Assembly (NCBI GenBank): GCA_025454125.1
Contig: JALOPA010000243.1
Span: forward strand, 1-5,581
Source of the DNA: Thermodesulfobacteriota bacterium
Lineage (GTDB): Bacteria > Desulfobacterota > DSM-4660 > Desulfatiglandales > HGW-15
Reading direction: 5' to 3'
Length of the DNA stretch: 5,581 nt
Shown here: positions 1 through 5,581 of the stretch, one piece after another
Position numbering within the stretch: the first letter of the stretch is position 1
Layout of the letters: each line of letters begins with the position of its first letter
Notes under the pieces: generated by a model
Seen by the model: only the letters and a program-made list of their open reading frames with translations
What the model was told of the DNA's origin: nothing
The model's database searches: none
Translations under genes and position numbers: made by a program

Positions 1-1294
1 TATCAGCAAGGAAGCTGAAGAGGCCTATAAGCAAAGGGCCAGGCGAGTTGCGGACGTCATCCAACTGAAGGTTCCGGACAGGGTGCCTGTGGTTCCGAGT
101 TTCGGCATGTTCCCGGCCCTCGACAACGGGTACACCTGTGAAGAGGTGATGTTCGACTATGAAAAGGCGCACCAGGCGTGGATGAAAACATTGAAGGATT
201 TTGAGCCGGATCTCTTCAGAGGCTCAGGGTACGCTTTTTCAGGGCCTGTGCTGGAGGCTCTGGATTACAAACAACTCAAAGTGCCGGGCCGCGGCATCCC
301 TTCGGATCACATCTACCAGTTCCAGGAACGGGAGTACGTGAACGCGGATGAATTCTATGACCATTTCCTGGACGATCCGTCGGATTTCATGCTTCGAACG
401 TACCTCCCCAGGGTGTGTGGCATCCTTGCGCCTCTCAAATCGGTTCCTCCTCTGACCACCTGGTTCGGCTACTACATTTCCATTCTTTCAAACACGGCCT
501 TTTTCGGAACTCCGGAAGTGACCGAAACCTTGGAGTCCCTGGTCAAGGCGGGAACTGAAGCGCTGAGGTGGGGCAAGAAGCTCAATGAAGAGGCGATGAA
601 GTTCCGGGCCATGGGCTACCCTTCGATGACCGGAGGAGGGTGCGCCGCGCCCTTCGACATCATCGGGGACTGGTTCCGGGGAACCAGGGGCATCATGCTC
701 GACATGTTCAGGGTGCCGCAGAAGCTGATCGCTATGTTCAGGGTGCCGCAGAAGCTGATCGCTGCCATGGAAAAACTCGTGCCCATACTGGTTAGAATGG
801 CTTCGGATCAGGCCAGGAAGAGCGGGAATCCCATGGTGGGTCTCATGCTTCACAAAGGCCCGGAAGGGTTCATGTCCCTCGACCAGTACAAGACCTTTTA
901 CTGGCCGACGTTCAGAGAGGTGATGGTCAGGCTCATGGAGGAAGGGCTGGTCCCCATGCCCCTCTTCGAAGGGGACTACACGTCACGGCTTGAAATCATC
1001 AAGGACATCCCGAAGGGAAAGGCGGTCTACTGGTTCGAAACGGTGGACATCCGCAGGGCCAAACAAACCCTGGGCGACACCGTCTGCTTCAGAGGCAATG
1101 TGCCCGTGAGCCTGCTCTTCGCAGGGACCCCGCAGGAAGTGCAGGACTACGTGAAGACGCTCATTGACGTGGTGGGCCAGGGCGGCGGCCTCATGGTGGA
1201 CTGCGGCGTCTGGTTTGACGAGGCAAGGCATGAGAACGTGAAGGCGATGGTGGACTTCGCCAAACACTATGGAGTGTATCCAAAAAGGTCTTAG
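1..1294 (+). CDS. Uroporphyrinogen decarboxylase (URO-D) superfamily protein, probable corrinoid-linked methyltransferase; 5' end missing
   Basis: The frame is open from the left edge (first full codon at 2) to TAG at 1292-1294, giving 430 visible residues. The GTG at 83 is not the true start, because the 27 codons before it read as family-like sequence (charged helix, then LKVPDRVPVVPSFG). The start lies left of the window, probably 10-25 codons away. The URO-D character shows in the N-terminal PDRVPV segment, the central DWFRGTRGIMLDM segment (about residues 223-235), the LHKGPEGF strand-loop (283-290), CFRGNVPVSLL (362-372) and the C-terminal GGGLMVDCG followed by ENVKAMVDFAKHYG. Relatives include MtaA/MtbA-type methyltransferases acting on methyl-corrinoid proteins; true heme-pathway HemE is shorter and differs in its N-terminal motif. 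The adjacent RACo gene supports a role in cytoplasmic corrinoid methyl transfer (inference). The HxC zinc motif of MtaA/MtbA is not evident: EGD (323-325) stands in the comparable region, and Cys401 is a possible remaining ligand. Residues 235-244 are repeated exactly at 245-254. Donor and acceptor are unknown. Confidence -1.
   Translation, partial: ISKEAEEAYKQRARRVADVIQLKVPDRVPVVPSFGMFPALDNGYTCEEVMFDYEKAHQAWMKTLKDFEPDLFRGSGYAFSGPVLEALDYKQLKVPGRGIPSDHIYQFQEREYVNADEFYDHFLDDPSDFMLRTYLPRVCGILAPLKSVPPLTTWFGYYISILSNTAFFGTPEVTETLESLVKAGTEALRWGKKLNEEAMKFRAMGYPSMTGGGCAAPFDIIGDWFRGTRGIMLDMFRVPQKLIAMFRVPQKLIAAMEKLVPILVRMASDQARKSGNPMVGLMLHKGPEGFMSLDQYKTFYWPTFREVMVRLMEEGLVPMPLFEGDYTSRLEIIKDIPKGKAVYWFETVDIRRAKQTLGDTVCFRGNVPVSLLFAGTPQEVQDYVKTLIDVVGQGGGLMVDCGVWFDEARHENVKAMVDFAKHYGVYPKRS
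704..763 (+). repeat. Exact 30-bp tandem duplication inside the URO-D gene
   Basis: Positions 704-733 and 734-763 are identical over all 30 bases and directly adjacent. The unit starts ATGTTCAGGG and ends AAGCTGATCGCT. Flanking bases do not continue the match (703 C against 733 T; 734 A against 764 G), so the unit is exactly ten codons. It is in frame and encodes MFRVPQKLIA twice. Related URO-D proteins normally have one such segment (MLDM-Y/F-R-x-P-x-K-L) leading straight into the next helix. The absence of any silent difference suggests a recent event, or else an assembly or sequencing artefact. Confidence 0.97.
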
Positions 1295-1307
1295 AATCCT
1301 AGAGCGG

Positions 1308-1334
1308 AGCTTCTCTGCGACTTGCGGAGAAGTT
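1308..1334. other. Intergenic stem-loop between the URO-D and RACo genes
   Basis: Bases 1308-1318 pair with 1324-1334 to form an 11-bp stem with two G-U wobbles (1309/1333 and 1316/1326) around the five-base loop GACTT. It lies 13 bases after the URO-D stop codon. The right arm is followed by a G/A-rich stretch and not by a T-run, so it is not a standard intrinsic terminator. It could be an mRNA 3'-end stabiliser, a processing site separating the two cistrons, or part of a dispersed repeat together with the heptamers that follow. Confidence 0.55.
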
Positions 1335-1360
1335 GGAGGTTGGAGGATCGAGGACTGAGG
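1333..1360 (+). repeat. Four tandem imperfect purine-rich heptamers
   Basis: The 28 bases divide into TTGGAGG, TTGGAGG, ATCGAGG and ACTGAGG. The first two units are identical; the last two keep GAGG at the same phase and vary in the first three bases. The array begins in the foot of the preceding stem-loop and ends 40 bases before the RACo start codon. Each unit ends in GAGG or GGAGG, resembling a Shine-Dalgarno core, but all lie too far upstream to serve the ATG at 1401 directly. Short heptamer arrays of this style occur as dispersed intergenic repeats in some bacteria; whether this one is dispersed cannot be seen from a single copy. Confidence 0.6.
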
Positions 1361-1400
1361 CAAAACACTTGACCGAATAAATTTATGGAACAACATAACC

Positions 1401-3215
1401 ATGGCACCGCACAAAATTGATTTTCAGCCGGTGGGGAGAAGAGGGGAATCGTCGAGCGAAAGCACGCTCCTCGAGACCAGCCGCCGGTTGGGCGTTGGGC
1501 TGTCCGGGCTCTGCGCAGGCCACGGAAAATGCCTGACCTGCAAGGTGAGGATCCTGGAGGGCAGGGTGTCCGATCCCACCTCGAATGAAGTCCAGGCGTT
1601 CACCGCCGAACAGCTCCAAGAGGGGTGGAGACTGGCCTGCCAGGCCTATCCCGCCGCGGACAGCAAGGTGCACGTTCCGGCCGAATCCATGACCGCACCT
1701 CAACGCACTCAGGTCGAGGGGCTTGAAATCGCGGTTCCGCCGGAGCCAGCTGTCCGGGCCTACCCGGTCAAACTGGAGGAATCCGCTCTCTCCCATGTCC
1801 GGGCGGATGACGAAAACCTCATCCAAACGCTCAACCAAGAACACAAGCTTTCCTGCACGTGCACGGACATTGACGTTCTGCGGGGGTTTTCGCCTCTCTT
1901 AAGATCCTGGGACTGGGAAGGTTTGGCCTTGGTGCGCGGGCAGGAAATTATCGGCGTTTCCCCGCGGCAGAGTCCGGCGCTGGGATTGGCTGTCGATCTC
2001 GGAACGACCAAGATCGCCGGGTATCTCGTCGACCTCAAGGACGGCAGGACCTTGGCCTCCCAGGGTGTGATGAACCCTCAGATCAGCTACGGGGAGGACA
2101 TCATCAGCCGGATTCAAGCGACCCTATCTTCTCCGGGAGCGGGCGCCGATTTGCAGAGGGCAGCCGTGGAAGCTCTCAACCAGCTGGCCTCCGAGTTGTG
2201 CCGGGTTGCGGGTGCCGCGGTGACGGACATCGTCGATGCGGTGATTGTGTGCAACACGGCCATGCACCATCTCCTCCTGGGGCTTCCGGTCAAGCAGCTG
2301 GTGCTCGCCCCCTTTGTGCCGGCTGCGAGCCGGGCACTGGACTTCAAGGCGCGCGACATCGGGCTGCGGGTTGCCTGCGGCGCATACGCCCATTTTCTCC
2401 CGAACATTGCCGGCTTTGTCGGCGGGGACCACGTGGCCATGCTGCTTGCGACGGCGCAGGTGAGATCGGACGGTCTGGTCCTTGCCCTGGACATCGGCAC
2501 CAACACGGAAGTCTCCTTGATCGACGGCGAGGACCTTGCCTCGGTCTCCTGCGCCTCGGGCCCTGCCTTTGAAGGCTATCACATCAAACATGGCATGAGG
2601 GCGGCCCGTGGAGCGATCGAGAGGGTTCGCATTGCAAACAGCACGGTCCAGGTTCAGACCATTGATGGGGCTCCCGCGGCAGGCCTTTGCGGTTCAGGGG
2701 TGCTCGATGCCATGGCCCAGCTCTATCTGTCAGGGGTGGTGGACGGAAGCGGCCGGATGGTGGAGAGCCACCCGAGGGTCAGGGCAGGCAGTGATTTCAG
2801 GGAATTCGTGCTGGTTCAGGAAGGAGAATCCGGTGCCCCCATGGCGGTCGTGATCACCCAGCACGACATCCGGGAACTTCAGTTGGCCAAAGCGGCCATC
2901 CGAACCGGGATCCAGGTGCTTCTGGCGACGAGGGGCCGGAAAGAGCAGGAGTTGGACCAGGTCCTCATTGCCGGAGCCTTCGGGAGCTACATCGACGTGG
3001 CAAGCGCCGTGGCCATCGGGATGCTGCCGGGCCTGCCCCTGGAGCGGTTCAGGCAGGTCGGCAATGCGGCTGGCATGGGAGCGAAAATGGCGCTGATCTC
3101 CTCGACGGAGCGCCTGAAGGCCCGGACGATCGCCGCTCGCGTTAGGTACGTGGAACTCGGAAGCGCCCCGCAGTTCACTGAAACCTTCCTGAAAGCGTGC
3201 TCTCTTTCCACCTGA
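1401..3215 (+). CDS. RACo-type reductive activator of corrinoid proteins: [2Fe-2S] ferredoxin plus ASKHA (DUF4445) ATPase
   Basis: This 604-residue cytoplasmic protein should use ATP to drive electron transfer that returns inactive Co(II) corrinoid to Co(I), as shown for RACo of Carboxydothermus. Residues 1-95 form a plant-type [2Fe-2S] domain with ligands Cys38, Cys44, Cys47 and Cys80 (C-x5-C-x2-C-x32-C), ending in LACQAYP and VHVPAES. Residues about 96-192 are the linker and middle region. The ATPase part starts at LAVDLGTTKIAGYLVDL (196-212). A second phosphate-binding-like segment is LALDIGTNTEVSLID (361-375), and family motifs include GFVGGDH (338-344), LCGSGVLDA (429-437) and IAGAFGSYID (523-532). 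Length matches the family. The ATG at 1401 is the only plausible start: no usable in-frame start codon lies between it and the in-frame stop at 1356, and the ferredoxin domain begins at once. No good Shine-Dalgarno sequence precedes it. The URO-D gene upstream is the likely functional partner; the corrinoid protein substrate is outside the window. Cys152 and Cys154 in the linker are extra cysteines of unknown relevance. Confidence 0.93.
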   Translation: MAPHKIDFQPVGRRGESSSESTLLETSRRLGVGLSGLCAGHGKCLTCKVRILEGRVSDPTSNEVQAFTAEQLQEGWRLACQAYPAADSKVHVPAESMTAPQRTQVEGLEIAVPPEPAVRAYPVKLEESALSHVRADDENLIQTLNQEHKLSCTCTDIDVLRGFSPLLRSWDWEGLALVRGQEIIGVSPRQSPALGLAVDLGTTKIAGYLVDLKDGRTLASQGVMNPQISYGEDIISRIQATLSSPGAGADLQRAAVEALNQLASELCRVAGAAVTDIVDAVIVCNTAMHHLLLGLPVKQLVLAPFVPAASRALDFKARDIGLRVACGAYAHFLPNIAGFVGGDHVAMLLATAQVRSDGLVLALDIGTNTEVSLIDGEDLASVSCASGPAFEGYHIKHGMRAARGAIERVRIANSTVQVQTIDGAPAAGLCGSGVLDAMAQLYLSGVVDGSGRMVESHPRVRAGSDFREFVLVQEGESGAPMAVVITQHDIRELQLAKAAIRTGIQVLLATRGRKEQELDQVLIAGAFGSYIDVASAVAIGMLPGLPLERFRQVGNAAGMGAKMALISSTERLKARTIAARVRYVELGSAPQFTETFLKACSLST

Positions 3216-3247
3216 TCCCTTTGGGCCTCTGAAGACAAAAAACCCCC

Positions 3248-3253
3248 GGAAGG
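3248..3253 (+). promoter_or_regulatory. Ribosome binding site of the MFS transporter gene
   Basis: GGAAGG sits nine bases before the ATG at 3263, inside the 47-bp gap after the RACo stop. It supports that start codon, and the short gap without a terminator supports co-transcription with the RACo gene. Confidence 0.65.
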
Positions 3254-3262
3254 TTCATCCCC

Positions 3263-4537
3263 ATGATTTCAAATTCGACCCCGAGACCCTCCCGCATCTT
3301 CTACGGCTGGTATGTGCTGGCCGCCTCTTTTCTCATCCTCTTTCTGAGCTCGGGTGCCCGGTTCACCATCGGCATCGCGTTCAAGCCCCTCCTTGCGGAA
3401 TTCGGGTGGAGCCGGAGCGATGTTTCGCTGGCCGCGCTCCTCAACATGACTTTCTTTTCTCTTTCCGTGATCGTCACAGGAAAATGGTACGACCGCTTCG
3501 GCCCCAAATGGGTGATTGTCGTTTCAACCCTTCTCGTTTCATCCGGCTACATGCTCATCGCCCTGACTCAGACCCTCTGGCATTTTCTCCTTCTCTACGG
3601 GGTTATTGCAGCCATGGGCCTCGGGGGAACCACGGTTCCGATCTTCGCGGCTCTCATGAGCAAGTGGTTTGAAAAAAGAAGAGGCCTCACCATCAGCCTG
3701 GCCCTGTCCGGCAATTGCCTCGGGCAGTTTGCGCTGGTGCCCGTTTTCACGACGCTCATTACAGAGTGCGGCTGGCGCGCGTCCCATTTCTGGATCGGCT
3801 GCATGATGCTCGTGCTCAATCTCAGCCTCACCTTCCTGGTGATCAGGGGAGATCCCGAAGACCTGGGGGTCATCCCCTATGGACGGCAAGAGGCGAATGC
3901 GAGCCCTTCCGCTCCCGGGGAGGCAGCGGATCGTGCCGCGGAAAAAGACCTGGGGCTTGGAGAGGCGATGCGAAAGCCCTCCTTCTGGCTCTTCACCCTT
4001 TTCATGTTCGTCTGCGGCAGCGGGGATTTTCTGGTGACGACCCACATGATCCCCATGGTCACGGATTTTGGAATCCCTGCGGTTACGGCAAGCAACATGC
4101 TCGCGTGGTTCGGGCTTCTGGGCCTTGCAGGGATTCTTGCAGCAGGGCCGGCTTCTGATCTTATCGGCGACAAGATCCCCATCGCTCTGACTTTTCTCCT
4201 GAGGGTCTTCGCCTTCATCCTGGTCATCGCCTACCAGAACATGGTTTCCTTTTACGTGTTCGCCCTCGTTTTCGGCTTCACCTTCCTGGTCACAGCTCCG
4301 CTGACGCCCACACTGGTCGGGAGGCTCTACGGCTTCTCCCACGTGGGAGTGCTTTCCGGGTTCATCACGACCATCCATCACCTGGGAGGAGGCATTGCTG
4401 CCTGGGGGGGAGGGGTGCTCTTTGATCTGACGGGAAGCTACCGGATCGTTCTCATCATCTCGGCGGCTATGGCCGCGATGGCCGTGGTGAGCGTGATGCT
4501 GATTCGGCCAAGGCGGGAAACAGCGCATCCGCGCTAG
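3263..4537 (+). CDS. Major facilitator superfamily (MFS) transporter, 12 membrane helices
   Basis: This 424-residue inner-membrane carrier most resembles the monocarboxylate / oxalate-formate antiporter-like branch of MFS_1. The N-terminus FYGWYVLAASFLILF opens helix 1 (about 14-36). Further hydrophobic segments lie near 53-73, 82-102, 107-131, 141-163, 173-194, then a polar central loop (about 196-238, rich in Ala, Glu and Asp), then 239-262, 275-297, 304-324, 329-352, 361-384 and 393-414. The loop between helices 2 and 3 has the MFS motif A in the form GKWYDRFGPK (73-82), and the degenerate copy GPASDLIGDK (295-304) occupies the equivalent place in the second half. KWFEKRRGL (134-142) precedes helix 5. 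The positively charged C-terminal tail is expected to face the cytoplasm. Position downstream of the RACo gene suggests that it carries the substrate or product of the methyl-transfer pathway, for example an organic acid or methylated compound. That is inference; substrate and coupling ion are not readable. Confidence 0.93.
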   Translation: MISNSTPRPSRIFYGWYVLAASFLILFLSSGARFTIGIAFKPLLAEFGWSRSDVSLAALLNMTFFSLSVIVTGKWYDRFGPKWVIVVSTLLVSSGYMLIALTQTLWHFLLLYGVIAAMGLGGTTVPIFAALMSKWFEKRRGLTISLALSGNCLGQFALVPVFTTLITECGWRASHFWIGCMMLVLNLSLTFLVIRGDPEDLGVIPYGRQEANASPSAPGEAADRAAEKDLGLGEAMRKPSFWLFTLFMFVCGSGDFLVTTHMIPMVTDFGIPAVTASNMLAWFGLLGLAGILAAGPASDLIGDKIPIALTFLLRVFAFILVIAYQNMVSFYVFALVFGFTFLVTAPLTPTLVGRLYGFSHVGVLSGFITTIHHLGGGIAAWGGGVLFDLTGSYRIVLIISAAMAAMAVVSVMLIRPRRETAHPR

Positions 4538-4575
4538 CGTTCGTGCTCACCTTCAAGACTCGGCCCCGGCGATCC

Positions 4576-4938
4576 TCATGGCCGGTATTGCGTGATTCTG
4601 TCGTAAACACAGTCTGCAATCTCTTTCGGGACATCGCCTTGGTTCTCCATGAGCCGGCGGCCTATGGCCTCGCGATCGAAATGCCCGTCAGCCTCGAGCA
4701 CAGGGGAGGCCTTCATTTTTCCGGGATTGTCGCCGTCATCGATGCGGCTGTGCCGGTAGCCTTCATGCTCAAGCCACGTCAGCGCTTTCTGATCGGACGG
4801 CTTGTCGTAACAAAGCTGGAAACCAAGAAGCCGGTTGTCCGAGTCCGTCCAAACGATCAGGTCAAATCCTTCGTCGGAGAACCACCTGCGCCTTGGCTCT
4901 CCGGGAAACTGCCGGACATCGTGAATTTCTCTCAACAT
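4576..4938 (-). CDS. Conserved-looking protein of unknown function, 120 aa
   Basis: The gene runs from ATG at 4938-4936 to TGA at 4578-4576. Its start lies three bases after the TAG of the isochorismatase-family gene, which indicates one transcript and probable translational coupling; the nearest purine-rich site (GGGGAG) is 15 bases upstream, further than ideal. The protein begins MLREIHDVRQFPGEPRRRWF and continues with an alternating strand-like stretch FDLIVW and LLGFQLCYDK (residues 25-46), then LTWLEHEGYRHSRID (53-67), PVLEADGHFD (79-88) and a C-terminal helix. It is soluble, with no signal peptide or membrane segment. The pattern resembles small uncharacterised proteins of delta-proteobacterial genomes that I recall without any assigned function. 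The compact beta-rich N-terminal half and conserved-looking aromatic and acidic residues argue for a real gene. Its plus-strand overlap, a long open frame at 4543-5565, has no recognisable protein features. Confidence 0.8.
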   Translation of the reverse strand: MLREIHDVRQFPGEPRRRWFSDEGFDLIVWTDSDNRLLGFQLCYDKPSDQKALTWLEHEGYRHSRIDDGDNPGKMKASPVLEADGHFDREAIGRRLMENQGDVPKEIADCVYDRITQYRP

Positions 4939-4941
4939 GAT

Positions 4942-5484
4942 CTAAGACAGAAACTCCCCGGCCGTCATGACCTTCGCATAGGCGGCTTGAAGAGCGGCCA
5001 TGAAAGCGGCGTGCACTTGTGCCGCAGGAACCGTGATCCCTCTGAAACCCAGATCCTTTGTCGCACAGGCGTCTTCGATCACGGTGCAGGAATAACCCAG
5101 ATCGCAGCCTGCGCGAACCGTTGCGTCCACACACATGTGACTCATGGCGCCGGCGATGACCAGGTCACTCAAACCCTGTTTCCGCAGCACCTCCAGCAGC
5201 GGCGTTTCCCGAAAGCTGTTGGGGTGATGCTTTTCAAGGACCGTTTCACCGGCCAAGGGCTCAAGAGTCGCGCGTATCTTGACTCCCTCGGTGCCGGGGA
5301 GGAAGAAAGTCGCGCCCGGCCGGAGGGACACGTGCTGGACGTGGAACACGGGAAGCTTGCTTTTTCTGAAGTGGTCGAGGAGGCTCCGGGCTTTCTCGGA
5401 AGCCTGCAATATCCCCGCAAGTTCCATCTTTCCGCCCGGGAAGTAGTCGTTCTGGAGATCGACGAGCAACAGTCCTGTTCTCAT
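4942..5484 (-). CDS. Isochorismatase-family cysteine hydrolase, 180 aa
   Basis: The family hydrolyses amide or vinyl-ether substrates (nicotinamide, isochorismate, carbamoyl compounds) through an Asp-Lys-Cys triad. All three are visible: Asp9 in LLLVDLQNDYF, Lys85 in VLEKHHPNSF and Cys118 in AGAMSHMCVDATVR, the last including the segment that usually carries the cis-peptide bond before the nucleophile elbow. The C-terminal FRGITVPAAQVHAAFMAALQAAYAKVMTAGEF matches the usual closing helix and strand of YecD-like members. The start is placed at ATG 5484-5482, because AAGGAG lies six bases upstream and the Rossmann-like first strand begins immediately; an in-frame ATG at 5526 would add 14 residues that do not resemble the family and would lack this site. 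The protein is cytoplasmic, with no signal peptide. It is the first gene of a minus-strand pair with the 120-aa protein. The substrate is unknown: the triad alone does not separate nicotinamidase from other members, and a convincing nicotinamidase metal-binding Asp-x-His-x-His motif is not seen. Confidence 0.92.
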   Translation of the reverse strand: MRTGLLLVDLQNDYFPGGKMELAGILQASEKARSLLDHFRKSKLPVFHVQHVSLRPGATFFLPGTEGVKIRATLEPLAGETVLEKHHPNSFRETPLLEVLRKQGLSDLVIAGAMSHMCVDATVRAGCDLGYSCTVIEDACATKDLGFRGITVPAAQVHAAFMAALQAAYAKVMTAGEFLS

Positions 5485-5490
5485 AGAACA

Positions 5491-5496
5491 CTCCTT
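5491..5496 (-). promoter_or_regulatory. Ribosome binding site fixing the start of the isochorismatase-family gene
   Basis: On the minus strand AAGGAG is followed by a six-base spacer and ATG at 5484. This is the best Shine-Dalgarno sequence in the window. It decides between the start at 5484 and the in-frame ATG at 5526. Confidence 0.85.
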
Positions 5497-5581
5497 GGAG
5501 GGATGACAGAGATAGGAATGCAACAATTCGCGATTCGGGTCAAGACCTTTTGCGCTGCCTTTTGAATTGACAACAGAGCGG

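Noticed and set aside
83..85. GTG at 83 as the start of the URO-D protein
   Set aside because: The same frame continues upstream to the window edge with family-like sequence (VIQLKVPDRVPV), so the true start is outside the window.
1369..1399. Possible promoter for the RACo gene (TTGACC with CATAAC 19 bases later)
   Set aside because: The -10 match is weak, the spacing long, and transcription would begin after the start codon that the protein needs.
1854..1863. Ten-base perfect palindrome TGCACGTGCA
   Set aside because: It lies within the RACo coding region in normal codon usage and has no related copies nearby; a chance occurrence is likely.
3539..4528. A 329-codon minus-strand open frame antisense to the MFS gene
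   Set aside because: The product is His/Pro/Arg-rich and low in hydrophobic order, typical of reverse-strand reading of a membrane protein gene. The plus strand clearly encodes a 12-helix transporter.
4522..4535. Small hairpin AGCGC-ATCC-GCGCT at the end of the MFS gene as a terminator
   Set aside because: The stem is only five base pairs, lies inside the coding end and has no T-run on either strand. The 38-bp gap between the convergent stop codons shows no better terminator.
4543..5565. A 340-codon plus-strand open frame antisense to the two minus-strand genes
   Set aside because: Its translation has no recognisable domain. The opposite strand encodes a clear isochorismatase-family enzyme with intact triad and Shine-Dalgarno site plus a plausible 120-aa protein. 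It is an antisense shadow of GC-rich coding DNA.
5538..5572. Promoter-like hexamers upstream of the isochorismatase gene (minus-strand TTGACC at 5543-5538) and plus-strand TTGACA at 5567-5572
   Set aside because: No convincing -10 element lies at 16-18 bases from the minus-strand hexamer (nearest good candidate, TATCTC, is 23 bases away), and the plus-strand partner would lie outside the window.

Overview
The window looks like chromosomal DNA of a GC-rich anaerobic bacterium. A Desulfobacterota (former delta-proteobacterial) sulfate reducer or syntroph in the Syntrophobacter/Desulfobacter range is the best guess. This rests on the gene content and protein style (a uroporphyrinogen-decarboxylase-like methyltransferase next to a corrinoid-activating ferredoxin/ATPase) and on no marker gene, so it is an inference.

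Positions 1-4537 carry three genes on the plus strand: (1) a URO-D-superfamily protein whose 5' end is cut off by the window edge, (2) a full-length RACo-type reductive activator of corrinoid proteins ([2Fe-2S] ferredoxin domain plus ASKHA/DUF4445 ATPase), and (3) a 12-helix major facilitator superfamily transporter. Genes 1 and 2 are separated by 106 bp holding an 11-bp stem-loop followed directly by four tandem purine-rich heptamers. Genes 2 and 3 are 47 bp apart. The natural reading is a corrinoid-dependent methyl-transfer (demethylation) module: the transporter moves a substrate, a URO-D-type methyltransferase passes methyl groups to or from a corrinoid protein, and RACo re-reduces the corrinoid when it is oxidised to Co(II). 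The corrinoid protein itself is not in the window, and the substrate cannot be read from the sequence.

Positions 4576-5484 carry a convergent minus-strand pair: an isochorismatase-family cysteine hydrolase (180 aa once its start is placed at the Shine-Dalgarno-supported ATG at 5484) and, three bases after its stop codon, a 120-aa conserved-looking protein of unknown function. The two are very probably co-transcribed and translationally coupled. The last ~97 bases are the upstream region of this pair.

The most striking sequence-level oddity is an exact 30-bp in-frame tandem duplication inside the URO-D gene (704-763), which repeats ten residues (MFRVPQKLIA) in an otherwise ordinary family member. 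No RNA genes, CRISPR arrays, insertion sequences or attachment sites were seen, and no gene-free stretch exceeds 300 bases.
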